NCBI GenBank assembly: GCA_035255485.1
Contig: DATEZO010000052.1
Span: 1 to 29,907, forward strand
Direction: 5' to 3'
DNA length: 29,907 nucleotides
Source: DATEZO01 sp035255485
Lineage (GTDB): Bacteria > Pseudomonadota > Gammaproteobacteria > Burkholderiales > Burkholderiaceae_D
Positions within the stretch are counted from its first letter, which is position 1. Every line of letters starts with the position of its first letter. The notes under the pieces were generated by a model. The model worked only from the letters and a program-made list of their open reading frames with translations, made no database searches and was not told where the DNA came from. Below are positions 7,819-16,170 of the stretch, piece by piece. Made by a program: the position numbers and the translations under genes.

Positions 7819-8895
7819 ATGAGCACGGACCACAAACTCAAACCCCTGCGCGAGCAGATCGATTCGATCGACGCGCAAATCCTCGATCTGTTGAACCGCC
7901 GCGCACGCGTGGCGCAGGAAGTCGGGCATGTAAAAGCGGAGTCCAATGCGCCGGTATTCCGGCCGGAGCGCGAGGCACAGGTGCTGCGCAGCGTAGCCGA
8001 GCGCAACCCGGGGCCGTTGAATGCGCTCGACGTGCAGACGATTTTCCGCGACATCATGTCCGCCTGTCGTGCGCTGGAAAAGCGGGTCACTGTCGCCTAT
8101 CTTGGCCCCGAAGGCACCTTCAGCGAGCAGGCGGTGTACCGGCAGTTCGGCCATGCGGTCGAAGGCATGCCGTGCACATCGATCGATGAAATCTTCCGCG
8201 CGGTGGAGGCGGGGACGGCGGATTTTGGCGTGGTTCCGGTGGAAAATTCATCCGAGGGGGCAATCAACCGTACGCTCGATTTGCTGTTGCAAACCACGCT
8301 GTCGATCAGCGGTGAAGTATCAATCCCGGTGCATCACAGCCTGATGACGAAAAGCGGCACGATGGATGGCGTGACGCGCATTTTTGCGCATTCCCAGGCA
8401 CTGGCGCAATGCCAAGCGTGGCTCAACCAGCATTATCCGCATATCGAGCGCCAGGCAGTTGCCTCCAATGCCGAAGCAGCGCGCATCGCGAGCGAGGATG
8501 GCACCGTGGCGGCGATCGCGGGTGAGATCGCCGGCGAAAAATACAATCTGGCGATCGTCAATGCGCACATCCAGGACGACCCGCACAACCGTACGCGATT
8601 TGCGGTGATCGGACGACTGCATACTACGCCCAGCGGCAAGGATCAGACTTCGCTGGTGCTGGCTGTACCCAACAAGGCCGGTGCGTTGTACGATTTGCTG
8701 GCGCCTCTGTCGAGGCATGGCGTGTCGATGACGCGGTTCGAATCCCGCCCCGCGCGCATCGGAACCTGGGAATATTATTTTTATGTGGATGTCGAAGGGC
8801 ATGTACATGAAGAAAAAGTGAAGAATGCACTGGCTGAACTGAAGCAGGATGCGGCATTTTTCAAAGTGCTCGGTTCATATCCGTTGTGTTTGTAA
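7819..8895 (+). CDS. pheA: bifunctional chorismate mutase / prephenate dehydratase (P-protein)
   Basis: Converts chorismate to prephenate and then to phenylpyruvate, the committed route to phenylalanine. In 358 residues: an AroQ chorismate mutase helical domain (about 5-85, REQIDSIDAQILDLLNRR), a prephenate dehydratase domain (about 91-267, YLGPEGTFSEQAV, VPVENSSEGA and the NRTRF motif with Thr259), and an ACT domain (about 277-356). The ACT motifs GAL and ESRP mark feedback binding of phenylalanine. Start: ATG 7819 has GGAAAG a few bases upstream; the in-frame ATG at 7804 would add MTGKI. Spacing to serC is 49 nt. No phenylalanine-rich leader peptide or attenuator was seen before it, so control is probably at enzyme level. 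Confidence 0.97.
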   Translation: MSTDHKLKPLREQIDSIDAQILDLLNRRARVAQEVGHVKAESNAPVFRPEREAQVLRSVAERNPGPLNALDVQTIFRDIMSACRALEKRVTVAYLGPEGTFSEQAVYRQFGHAVEGMPCTSIDEIFRAVEAGTADFGVVPVENSSEGAINRTLDLLLQTTLSISGEVSIPVHHSLMTKSGTMDGVTRIFAHSQALAQCQAWLNQHYPHIERQAVASNAEAARIASEDGTVAAIAGEIAGEKYNLAIVNAHIQDDPHNRTRFAVIGRLHTTPSGKDQTSLVLAVPNKAGALYDLLAPLSRHGVSMTRFESRPARIGTWEYYFYVDVEGHVHEEKVKNALAELKQDAAFFKVLGSYPLCL

Positions 8896-8952
8896 ATTAA
8901 TTGCTGTTATCGCGTATTTTTTGTCGAATAACTCTCTACTTTGGAAGCCACC

Positions 8953-10059
8953 ATGTCTATTCAGTTCGGTCCTGATTACGTTCGCGCCATTGCACCCTAC
9001 CAGGGCGGCAAGCCAATCGCGGAAGTCGCCCGCGAGTTCGGCCTGGATGAGGCGAAAATCGTCAAGCTGGCGTCCAACGAAAATCCGCTGGGCATGCCGG
9101 AATCGGCAAGGCAGGCGATCCTGGAAGCGTTGGCCGATATCGGCCGTTATCCGGATGCGAACGGTTTTGACCTGAAGGCGGCGATCAGTGCCAAATACGA
9201 TTTGCCTCAGGACTGGATCACACTGGGCAACGGCAGCAACGATATTCTCGAATTGGCCGCGCATGCATTTGTACAGCCGGGCCAGTCAGTGGTGTACGCA
9301 CAGTATTCGTTTGCCGTTTATCCGCTGGCGACGCAGGCGGTCGGTGGCCGTTCGATCATCGTGCCGGCGAAAAACTACGGCCATGATCTGGATGCGATGG
9401 CGCAGGCGATCACTGCGGATACCCGGCTGATGTTTGTCGCCAATCCGAATAATCCGACCGGTACATTCCTCTCCGCTGCCGAGATCGAAGCATTCCTGCA
9501 AAAGGTGCCGTTGCATGTGGTGGTGGTGCTGGATGAGGCGTACAACGAATATCTTGCACCCGAACTGCAGTACGATTCGGTCGCCTGGGTCCGGCGCTAT
9601 CCGAATCTGCTGGTGTCGCGCACCTTGTCGAAGGCCTACGGCCTGGCGGGCTTGCGGGTAGGCTTCGGTATTGCGCAGCCAGCGATCACCGATCTGCTCA
9701 ACCGCATTCGCCAGCCGTTCAATGTCAACTCGCTGGCGCAGGCAGCCGCGATTGCAGCGCTTGACGATGCCGCATTCCTGCAGAAAAGCGCGAAGCTGAA
9801 TGCCGATGGCTATCGCCAGCTGACGCAGGCATTTGATGCAATGGATCTTGAGTACGTGCGGTCATACGGCAATTTTGTGCTGGTCAGGGTCGGTAATGAT
9901 GATGGCGCCGGAGCGCGCGTCAATCTTGAATTGCTGAAGCAGGGCGTGATCGTGCGTCCGGTCGGCAATTACGGCTTGCCGCAATGGTTGCGTATCTCGA
10001 TCGGCTTGCCGGAAGAGAATGCGGTATTCATTAGTGCGCTGAAAAAAATATTGGGCTGA
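8953..10059 (+). CDS. hisC: histidinol-phosphate / aromatic amino acid aminotransferase (HisC family)
   Basis: Fold-type I PLP aminotransferase of 368 residues. Features: LASNENPLG near the N terminus, NPNNPTGT, LDEAYNEY, and the PLP lysine in SRTLSKAYGLAGLRVGF (Lys227). The ATG at 8953 has a GGAAG ribosome site; a TTG at 8941 is in frame but poorer. It sits between pheA and tyrA rather than in a histidine operon. In Betaproteobacteria and Pseudomonas such hisC copies are thought to act on phenylpyruvate, hydroxyphenylpyruvate or prephenate as well as imidazole-acetol phosphate. That it finishes phenylalanine and tyrosine synthesis here is inferred from position. Confidence 0.93.
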   Translation: MSIQFGPDYVRAIAPYQGGKPIAEVAREFGLDEAKIVKLASNENPLGMPESARQAILEALADIGRYPDANGFDLKAAISAKYDLPQDWITLGNGSNDILELAAHAFVQPGQSVVYAQYSFAVYPLATQAVGGRSIIVPAKNYGHDLDAMAQAITADTRLMFVANPNNPTGTFLSAAEIEAFLQKVPLHVVVVLDEAYNEYLAPELQYDSVAWVRRYPNLLVSRTLSKAYGLAGLRVGFGIAQPAITDLLNRIRQPFNVNSLAQAAAIAALDDAAFLQKSAKLNADGYRQLTQAFDAMDLEYVRSYGNFVLVRVGNDDGAGARVNLELLKQGVIVRPVGNYGLPQWLRISIGLPEENAVFISALKKILG

Positions 10060-10182
10060 ACTGCCTTGAATCCGGATCTGGCCAACTGCGGCGAATACGG
10101 CATTCATAATGAAAAGCCATTGTTTCGCCGTGCGTTCCGTGTCCGCTGCGGTGCATAGTTTTTGGATATAAATCAAATCTCC

Positions 10183-11082
10183 GTGTTCGACAAAATCGCA
10201 ATCTTCGGCGTCGGCCTGATCGGCGGCTCGTTCGCGTTGGCCTTGAAGGAGGCGGGCGCGGTGCGGCATATTGCCGGGGTGGATCGCAGCGCCGCATTTC
10301 TGCAGCGTGCCAAAGCACTCGGCATTATCGACGCGATTGCGGCGTCTGCGGAAGATGCCGTCAAGAATGCCGATCTGGTATTGATTGCGGCGCCCGTGGC
10401 GCAGACGGAAGCGATTTTGCGCGCGATCGAACCGCATTTGCAAGCCGCGACAGTGGTGACCGATGCCGGCAGCACCAAGAGTGACGTGGTTGTTGCAGCA
10501 CGCAAGGCGCTTGGCGCACGAATTGCGCAATTCGTGCCCGGTCATCCGATTGCCGGCCGTGAATCCAACGGACCGGAAGCGGCGATTCCCGATTTGTTCA
10601 CAGGCAAAAAAGTCGTGCTTGCGCCATTGCCGGAGAATTCGCAGGAGGCGGTTGCTCGGGTCGGAGAGGCATGGCGGCAGTGCGGCGCGATCATGCATCA
10701 GTTGACTCCGGAAAGGCACGACCGCGTATTTGCGGCAGTCAGCCATTTGCCGCATCTGCTAGCCTACGCGCTGGTCGACAATATCGCCAAAAAAACGCAT
10801 GCAGACCTGCTGTTTCAGTATGCGGCCAGCGGCTTTCGCGATTTCACGCGTATCGCCGGATCGTCGCCGGAAATGTGGCGCGATATTTCGCTGGCGAACC
10901 GGACGGCGCTGCTGGACGAACTCGACGGCTACATGGTCCAGCTAACGCAGCTGCGCGCCTCTCTGGCGGCCGCCGACGGCACGGCGCTCGAAGCGGTGTA
11001 TGCGAATGCACAACGCGCGCGGCACAACTGGATACGCGCAATCGAAACAGCAGAAAAAGAAACCAAGGAGGGCGGCGATTAA
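10183..11082 (+). CDS. tyrA: prephenate dehydrogenase
   Basis: Oxidative decarboxylation of prephenate to 4-hydroxyphenylpyruvate with NAD(P), the tyrosine branch. From this start it has 299 residues, with Rossmann motif GVGLIGGS at 9-16, GVDRS, DAGSTKSDV, GHPIAGRESNGPEAA and HDRVFAAVSHLPHLLAYAL, which carry the conserved histidines of the family. No chorismate mutase domain is fused and no ACT domain is evident. Start uncertain: the GTG at 10183 gives a family-like N terminus a few residues before the beta strand; a TTG at 10162 is in frame too, and neither has a strong ribosome site. 123 nt separate it from hisC; aroA follows after 15 nt. Confidence 0.94.
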   Translation: MFDKIAIFGVGLIGGSFALALKEAGAVRHIAGVDRSAAFLQRAKALGIIDAIAASAEDAVKNADLVLIAAPVAQTEAILRAIEPHLQAATVVTDAGSTKSDVVVAARKALGARIAQFVPGHPIAGRESNGPEAAIPDLFTGKKVVLAPLPENSQEAVARVGEAWRQCGAIMHQLTPERHDRVFAAVSHLPHLLAYALVDNIAKKTHADLLFQYAASGFRDFTRIAGSSPEMWRDISLANRTALLDELDGYMVQLTQLRASLAAADGTALEAVYANAQRARHNWIRAIETAEKETKEGGD

Positions 11083-11097
11083 CGCCGTGAACCCGTC

Positions 11098-12423
11098 ATG
11101 AAACATTATCCGCAGCATCTGGATCTGCGCCCCGCCATGCATGCGCAAGGCGTCGTGCGCCTGCCGGGTTCCAAGAGCATTTCAAACCGCACGCTGCTGC
11201 TGGCGGCGCTGGCCGACGGTGTCACCCACATCAAGGATCTGCTGGCCTCCGACGACACGCATGTCATGCTGGCGGCGCTGCAAAAGCTGGGCGTCCGATG
11301 GGAGCAGGCCGGAGCAACGCAGGACTATGCCGTGCATGGCACGGGCGGCGGTTTTCCGGTGCATCAGGCCGATTTGTTCATGGGCAATGCTGGCACCGCG
11401 ATCCGGCCGCTGGCAGCGGTGCTGGCCGTCGCCGGCGGCGACTATACCCTGCATGGCGTATCGCGCATGCATGAACGGCCGATCGGTGATCTGGTCGATG
11501 CATTGAATGCGATTGGTGCGCAGGTCGAATATACCGGCGTTCCCGGCTATCCGCCCCTGCATATCCGGCGCGGCCGTGTCCATGCGCAGCGCATGCAGGT
11601 GCGCGGCAATGTATCGAGCCAGTTCCTGACTGCGCTGCTGATGGCTGCGCCGCTGATGGCGCGGGAGCATGCGGTTGCGATCGATGTGATCGGCGAGCTG
11701 ATTTCGAAGCCGTATATCGAAATCACGCTGAACCTGATGCGTCGCTTCGGCGTGACGGTCGAACGCAACGGCTGGCAGTCGTTTTCGATCGCTGCCGGGC
11801 AGCGCTATGTCAGTCCGGGCGTGATCCATGTCGAAGGCGATGCATCATCCGCATCCTACTTTCTGGCGGCGGGCGCGATTGCCGGCGGTCCGGTACGGGT
11901 CGAAGGCGTCGGCCGCAACAGCATCCAGGGCGATATCCGCTTTGTCGAAGCGCTGCGGCTGATGGGGGTGACCGTCGTCATGGGCGACAATTGGATCGAG
12001 GCGCAATCCAATGGTGTACTGAAAGCGATCGATGCGGATTTCAACCATATTCCAGACGCGGCAATGACAATTGCCGTGGCCGCGCTGTATGCGGATACGC
12101 CCAGCACGCTGCGCAATATCGGCAGCTGGCGCGTGAAAGAAACCGATCGCATTGCCGCGATGGCAACCGAATTGCGCAAGCTGGGCGCGCTCGTCGAGGA
12201 GGGCCAGGACTGGTTGCGCGTGACACCGCCGGAACGGATTTGCGCCGCTGCGATCGATACCTATGACGATCATCGCATGGCGATGTGCTTCTCGCTCGCA
12301 TCACTGGATGGCGCCGCTCGCAAAGGCAATACGATACGGATCAACGATCCGAAATGCGTTGCGAAAACTTTTCCGGAGTATTTCGATGCCTTTGCCCACA
12401 TCGCGAAAAAAGACTTGCTCTGA
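11098..12423 (+). CDS. aroA: 3-phosphoshikimate 1-carboxyvinyltransferase (EPSP synthase)
   Basis: Joins phosphoenolpyruvate to shikimate 3-phosphate, the penultimate step to chorismate, which PheA next door consumes. The 441-residue protein has GSKSISNR (24-31), LFMGNAGTAIRPL (Gly99, the counterpart of E. coli Gly96), SSQFLTALLMAAP, EGDASSASYFLAAGAI, KETDRIAAMATELRKLG and DDHRMAMCFSLA. These are the marks of class I, glyphosate-sensitive enzymes; no known tolerance substitution is seen in the GNAGTA loop. It follows tyrA closely. Its last 38 nt overlap the next gene in another frame. Confidence 0.98.
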   Translation: MKHYPQHLDLRPAMHAQGVVRLPGSKSISNRTLLLAALADGVTHIKDLLASDDTHVMLAALQKLGVRWEQAGATQDYAVHGTGGGFPVHQADLFMGNAGTAIRPLAAVLAVAGGDYTLHGVSRMHERPIGDLVDALNAIGAQVEYTGVPGYPPLHIRRGRVHAQRMQVRGNVSSQFLTALLMAAPLMAREHAVAIDVIGELISKPYIEITLNLMRRFGVTVERNGWQSFSIAAGQRYVSPGVIHVEGDASSASYFLAAGAIAGGPVRVEGVGRNSIQGDIRFVEALRLMGVTVVMGDNWIEAQSNGVLKAIDADFNHIPDAAMTIAVAALYADTPSTLRNIGSWRVKETDRIAAMATELRKLGALVEEGQDWLRVTPPERICAAAIDTYDDHRMAMCFSLASLDGAARKGNTIRINDPKCVAKTFPEYFDAFAHIAKKDLL

Positions 12424-12682
12424 CGAGGCCGCTGCGCTCAAGGACTTGCAGCGAATTCCCGGCGTCGGACCGAGCATTGCGCGGGATCTGTACGCCCAGG
12501 GCTTTCGCAGCGTGGCTGAATTGAATGGATGCGATCCTCAAACGATGTACGAACGGCAATGTGAACTGCAAGGTGGGCATGTTGACCGCTGTTGGCTATA
12601 TGTGGCGCGGTGTGCGGTATATTTCGCCGAGACGCCCGATCCTGCGCCGGAAAAGCTTCAATGGTGGCATTGGAAAGATTAG
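12386..12682 (+). CDS. small helix-hairpin-helix protein, Cdd1 / 'pathogenicity locus' type
   Basis: A 98-residue protein with one helix-hairpin-helix at about 21-45 (LQRIPGVGPSIARDLYAQGF), then LQGGHVDRCWLYVARCAVYFA and a tryptophan-rich end LQWWHWKD. I recognise this layout as the small Cdd1-like family, sometimes labelled mitomycin resistance or pathogenicity locus protein. Its biochemical role is not established; the hairpin suggests non-specific DNA binding. ATG 12386 has GGAG at 12375-12378 with 7-nt spacing and lies inside the 3' end of aroA, overlapping by 38 nt in another frame, so it is probably translated from the aroA message. Three cysteines near the middle could bind metal, but that is speculation. 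Confidence 0.85.
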   Translation: MPLPTSRKKTCSDEAAALKDLQRIPGVGPSIARDLYAQGFRSVAELNGCDPQTMYERQCELQGGHVDRCWLYVARCAVYFAETPDPAPEKLQWWHWKD

Positions 12683-12699
12683 TGACACAAATTTATACT
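12670..12699 (+). promoter_or_regulatory. candidate sigma-70 promoter for cmk-rpsA
   Basis: TTGGAA (12670-12675) and TATACT (12694-12699) are 18 bp apart, matching 4 of 6 and 5 of 6 consensus bases. A second TATACT at 12757-12762 has only a weak -35 (TTGCGA, 19-bp spacer). The first would give a leader of roughly 80 nt before cmk. Confidence 0.4.
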
Positions 12700-12783
12700 G
12701 GGCCCTGTATTTTTTAAGAGCACCATGTTCATTGCGAATATGCCAGTAATTATTCATATACTCCCACTGTTTTAAAATTATTA

Positions 12784-13458
12784 ATGAGCGCAACCGGCAT
12801 TTCTGTTATCACTCTCGACGGCCCTACCGCATCCGGCAAAGGTACTGTCGCGCATCGGGTGGCGGAACGCCTGGGGTTCCATTACCTTGATTCCGGCGCG
12901 TTGTATCGCCTGACGGCGCTCATGGCGCTGCGCAAGAATACGCCGCTTACCGATGAGCATGCGCTGTCCAAGTTGGCAGGCGCATTGCCGTGCTCGTTTA
13001 TTGGCGATAAAGTGTTTTTGATGCAGGAAAATGTGACGAATGCAATTCGTGCCGAAGATGTCGGCAATACGGCATCCAGAATCGCCACGTTGCCAGCGGT
13101 CCGGCACGCCCTGTACGGTTTGCAATTGCAATTTCGCAAGGCGCCGGGCCTGGTGGCCGACGGACGCGATATGGGCACTGTAATTTTCCCGCATGCTTCC
13201 CTCAAGATATTCCTTACTGCAAGCGTTGAGGCACGCGCGCAAAGACGTTATAAGCAATTGATTGAGAAGGGATTTTCTGCTAATATGCAAGACCTTCTGA
13301 ATGATTTGCGGGAGCGGGATGCGCGAGATTCCAGCCGTGCAATTGCGCCTCTCAAGCCAGCGGAAGATGCGCATTTGCTGGATACGTCGGACATGAGCAT
13401 AGACGCAGCAGTTGAAGCCGTGCTCGGCTGGTACGCAGAAACAAGGAAGGCGACATGA
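12784..13458 (+). CDS. cmk: cytidylate kinase
   Basis: Phosphorylates CMP and dCMP with ATP in nucleotide recycling. The 224-residue protein has the P-loop GPTASGKGT at 13-21, LDSGALYRLTAL, VADGRDMGTVIFPHA and KIFLTASVEARAQRRYKQL, all typical of bacterial Cmk, with normal length. About 100 nt separate it from the preceding small gene, with a plausible promoter in that gap. cmk directly before rpsA is conserved widely in Proteobacteria. The end of cmk overlaps, in ATGA, a tiny frame at 13455-13517. Confidence 0.97.
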   Translation: MSATGISVITLDGPTASGKGTVAHRVAERLGFHYLDSGALYRLTALMALRKNTPLTDEHALSKLAGALPCSFIGDKVFLMQENVTNAIRAEDVGNTASRIATLPAVRHALYGLQLQFRKAPGLVADGRDMGTVIFPHASLKIFLTASVEARAQRRYKQLIEKGFSANMQDLLNDLRERDARDSSRAIAPLKPAEDAHLLDTSDMSIDAAVEAVLGWYAETRKAT

Positions 13459-13517
13459 TTCCTTCTGCCTTTGATTTACGTAGCGCAAGTGGTGCCCGTC
13501 CAGGCGCAAGGCCGTGA
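13455..13517 (+). CDS. possible 20-residue leader ORF between cmk and rpsA
   Basis: ATG at 13455 overlaps the cmk stop (ATGA) and opens a 20-codon frame, MIPSAFDLRSASGARPGARP, ending TGA at 13517. AAGGAAGG at 13443-13450 lies 4 nt upstream, a far stronger ribosome site than anything before rpsA. The peptide resembles nothing I know. It could be a coupling or leader ORF for rpsA, or chance: the purine tract lies within the cmk codons for Thr-Arg-Lys-Ala. Low confidence. Confidence 0.22.
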   Translation: MIPSAFDLRSASGARPGARP

Positions 13518-13588
13518 TGGGAGTTGATAAACCTCACCCGATATTCACCGCATGGTGCGAGTGAAATTGGCTAACCTGTTTAAAATTT

Positions 13589-15307
13589 ATGTCTACAGTT
13601 TCCGTTTCCCCTTCTCCTGCATCTGGCATGGAAAGTTTTGCCGCTCTCTTCGAGGAATCGCTGTCACGTCAGGACATGCGTTCCGGCGAAGTGATCTCGG
13701 CTGAAGTCGTTCGTCTTGATCATAATTTCGTCATTGTCAACGCCGGCCTCAAATCCGAAGCGTTCATTCCCATCGAAGAGTTCAAGAACGACAATGGCGA
13801 ACTCGAAGTCAATGTAGGCGATTTTATTTCCGTCGCGATCGAATCGCTTGAAAACGGTTTCGGCGACACGATCCTGTCGCGCGACAAGGCCAAGCGCCTC
13901 GCCTCGTGGCTCTCGCTCGAAAAAGCGATGGAGTCCGGCGAGATCGTGATCGGCACGGTCAACGGCAAGGTCAAGGGCGGTCTGACTGTCCTGACCAATG
14001 GCATCCGTGCCTTCCTGCCGGGCTCGCTGGTCGATACCCGCCCGGTCAAGGACACTACGCCGTTCGAAGGCAAGACGCTTGAATTCAAGGTCATCAAGCT
14101 CGACCGCAAGCGCAACAACGTGGTGCTGTCGCGCCGTGCCGTGATCGAAGCATCGATGGGCGAAGAGCGCGCCAAGCTGATGGAAACCCTGAAAGAGGGC
14201 ACCATCGTCAACGGCGTCGTCAAGAACATTACCGACTACGGCGCGTTCGTTGATCTGGGCGGCATCGATGGCCTGTTGCACATTACCGACCTGGCATGGC
14301 GTCGCGTGCGTCACCCGTCCGAAGTGCTGACCGTCGGCCAGGAAATCACCGCCAAGGTACTCAAGTACGATCAAGAGAAAAACCGTGTTTCGCTGGGTGT
14401 CAAGCAACTCGGCGACGATCCGTGGACTGGCCTGTCGCGTCGCTATCCGCAAGGCACCCGTCTGTTCGGCAAGGTCACCAACCTGACCGACTACGGCGCG
14501 TTCGTGGAAGTCGAGCAAGGCATCGAAGGCCTGGTGCACGTGTCCGAAATGGACTGGACCAACAAGAACGTCGCACCGAACAAGGTCGTCCAGCTGGGCG
14601 ATGAAGTCGAAGTCATGGTGCTGGAAATCGACGAAGAGCGCCGCCGCATCAGCCTCGGCATGAAGCAGTGCAAGGCGAATCCGTGGGATGATTTTGCAGT
14701 TACCCACAAGAAGGGCGACAAGGTCAGAGGCGCAATCAAGTCGATTACCGACTTTGGCGTGTTCATCGGCCTGGCCGGCAATATCGACGGCCTGGTGCAC
14801 TTGTCCGACCTGTCCTGGACCGAATCCGGCGAAGAAGCTGTCCGCCGCTTCAAGAAAGGCGACGAGCTGGAAGCGATTGTGCTGGCGATCGATGTCGAAC
14901 GCGAGCGCGTTTCGCTGGGCGTCAAGCAGCTGGAAGGCGATCCGTTCAACAACTTCGCTGCGATGAACGACAAGGGCTCGCTGGTTTCCGGTACTGTCAA
15001 GTCGGTTGAGCCCAAGGGAGCGGTGATTGCATTGTCCGACGAAGTTGAAGGCTATCTGCGTGCATCCGAAATCTCGCGCGATCGCGTGGAAGATGCCGGT
15101 ACGCACCTGAAAGTTGGCGACAAGGTTGAGGCAATGGTCATCAATATCGACCGCAAGGCGCGCGGCATCCAGTTGTCGATCAAGGCAAAAGACAATGCCG
15201 ATACCCAGGAGGCCATGCAGAAAATGTCATCTACCGATGCGAATGCCGCTTCCGGCACGACGAGCTTGGGTGCACTGCTGAAGGCAAAACTCGACAACAA
15301 GCAATAA
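13589..15307 (+). CDS. rpsA: 30S ribosomal protein S1
   Basis: mRNA-binding protein of the small subunit, required for initiation on weak or structured leaders. The 572-residue protein has six S1 (OB-fold) domains, starting near residues 32, 118, 205, 290, 377 and 464. Domains 3-5 have the strong RNA-binding pattern (DYGAFVDLGGIDGLLHITDLAW, DYGAFVEVEQGIEGLVHVSEMDW, DFGVFIGLAGNIDGLVHLSDLSW), whereas 1, 2 and 6 are more divergent, as in E. coli. No Shine-Dalgarno sequence precedes ATG 13589 (CTAACCTGTTTAAAATTT); in E. coli this absence goes with autogenous control by S1, and the same is inferred here. The 130-nt gap after cmk is therefore a likely regulatory leader. Confidence 0.98.
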   Translation: MSTVSVSPSPASGMESFAALFEESLSRQDMRSGEVISAEVVRLDHNFVIVNAGLKSEAFIPIEEFKNDNGELEVNVGDFISVAIESLENGFGDTILSRDKAKRLASWLSLEKAMESGEIVIGTVNGKVKGGLTVLTNGIRAFLPGSLVDTRPVKDTTPFEGKTLEFKVIKLDRKRNNVVLSRRAVIEASMGEERAKLMETLKEGTIVNGVVKNITDYGAFVDLGGIDGLLHITDLAWRRVRHPSEVLTVGQEITAKVLKYDQEKNRVSLGVKQLGDDPWTGLSRRYPQGTRLFGKVTNLTDYGAFVEVEQGIEGLVHVSEMDWTNKNVAPNKVVQLGDEVEVMVLEIDEERRRISLGMKQCKANPWDDFAVTHKKGDKVRGAIKSITDFGVFIGLAGNIDGLVHLSDLSWTESGEEAVRRFKKGDELEAIVLAIDVERERVSLGVKQLEGDPFNNFAAMNDKGSLVSGTVKSVEPKGAVIALSDEVEGYLRASEISRDRVEDAGTHLKVGDKVEAMVINIDRKARGIQLSIKAKDNADTQEAMQKMSSTDANAASGTTSLGALLKAKLDNKQ

Positions 15308-15321
15308 GGTTCAACCTGTCA

Positions 15322-15627
15322 ATGACGAAGTCGGAGCTGATTGCCCGTCTGGCCGAGCGTTATCCGCAACTGGTTGCAAAGGATGCGGATTTCGCTGTCA
15401 AGACCATTCTCGATGCAATGGCTGATGCGCTGGCAAATGCGCAGCGCATCGAGATTCGCGGCTTCGGCAGTTTTGCGCTCAATAGCCGACCGCCGCGCAT
15501 CGGGCGTAATCCGAAATCAGGCGACAAGGTGATGGTGCCGGAAAAGCGGGTGCCGCACTTCAAGCCTGGCAAGGAATTGCGCGAGAGGGTCGATGCGATG
15601 GTCGGGCAGCCGATCAGGGAAGATTGA
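15322..15627 (+). CDS. ihfB: integration host factor, beta subunit
   Basis: DNA-bending nucleoid protein, partner of IHF alpha. The 101-residue sequence has the HU/IHF pattern: N-terminal helices MTKSELIARLAERYP, then IEIRGFGSFALNSRPPRIGRNPKSGDKV with the intercalating proline in RNPKSG, and the C-terminal FKPGKELRERV. RGFGSF and the ARPPRIGRNP-type arm favour IhfB over HU. It lies 14 nt after rpsA, the conserved rpsA-ihfB pair, and is followed by an intrinsic terminator. The ribosome site is weak, so coupling to rpsA is possible. Confidence 0.96.
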   Translation: MTKSELIARLAERYPQLVAKDADFAVKTILDAMADALANAQRIEIRGFGSFALNSRPPRIGRNPKSGDKVMVPEKRVPHFKPGKELRERVDAMVGQPIRED

Positions 15628-15702
15628 GTTTTTGTAATGCTGGCAACAGGGTAATTCGGCGCGTTATGGCCGATTCATGAACTCTGCCTTGCAATGCTTA
15701 AG

Positions 15703-15731
15703 AAACGGCATCCTCGGATGCCGTTTTTTTT
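15703..15731 (+). terminator. intrinsic terminator after ihfB
   Basis: AAACGGCATC (15703-15712) pairs with GATGCCGTTT (15717-15726) around a CTCG loop and runs into eight T (15724-15731). It closes the rpsA-ihfB unit. Just past it, ACGTACA occurs twice 9 bp apart (15732-15738, 15741-15747), with TACAAT at 15744-15749 as a possible -10 for lapA. Confidence 0.93.
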
Positions 15732-15822
15732 ACGTACATCACGTACAATTTCAATCCTCATTCGGATTTGATAAGAAATTCCATCTGGAATGGCAAACAT
15801 CAACCAAGAAGGAAGCCGGATC

Positions 15823-16137
15823 ATGAAACTTGTATTCAGAATCATTGCCGCGGTGCTTTTCATCATTTTTTTCGGCTTCGCGCTTAAAAATACGCAGGAA
15901 GTGGCATTACGGTTTTTCCTTGATTATGAGATACGTGGGCCTCTGGTGCTTTTGCTGTTGGGGTTTTTTACCGCCGGTGCAGTCATGGGTGTGCTGGCGA
16001 TGACGCCGACCCTGTTCAGGCACCGCCGAGATCTGTCGAAACAGAAAAAAACGATCATGGCGATGCAGAAGGAAAACGAAGCGCAGCAGATGGCACGCAA
16101 TCAGCCGCCACAACCTGACAGCATTGTCAATCCGTAG
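15823..16137 (+). CDS. lapA: LapA-type inner-membrane protein (LPS assembly protein A domain)
   Basis: A 104-residue membrane protein with two hydrophobic segments, about 3-21 and 38-60, and the family stretch GFALKNTQEVALRFFLDYEIRGPLVLLLLGFF. A charged, coiled-coil-like tail (67-92, HRRDLSKQKKTIMAMQKENEAQQ) ends in a Pro/Gln-rich tip. In E. coli LapA is made with LapB and takes part in controlling LPS synthesis. Start: ATG 15823 has AAGGAAG 7 nt upstream, better than the in-frame ATG at 15790. It is separated from ihfB by a terminator and followed by lapB after 33 nt, the conserved pair. Confidence 0.9.
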   Translation: MKLVFRIIAAVLFIIFFGFALKNTQEVALRFFLDYEIRGPLVLLLLGFFTAGAVMGVLAMTPTLFRHRRDLSKQKKTIMAMQKENEAQQMARNQPPQPDSIVNP

Positions 16138-16170
16138 TTATGCATCCTCAACTTACAAGAATAAATCCGC

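Noticed and set aside
10109..10171. A 20-codon ORF between hisC and tyrA (MKSHCFAVRSVSAAVHSFWI), considered as an attenuator leader peptide.
   Set aside because: No ribosome site, no run of Phe or Tyr codons and no terminator hairpin after it.
13664..15106. A 480-codon open frame antisense to rpsA.
   Set aside because: rpsA is certain, with six S1 domains; the antisense frame is a codon-bias artefact with no recognisable domain.
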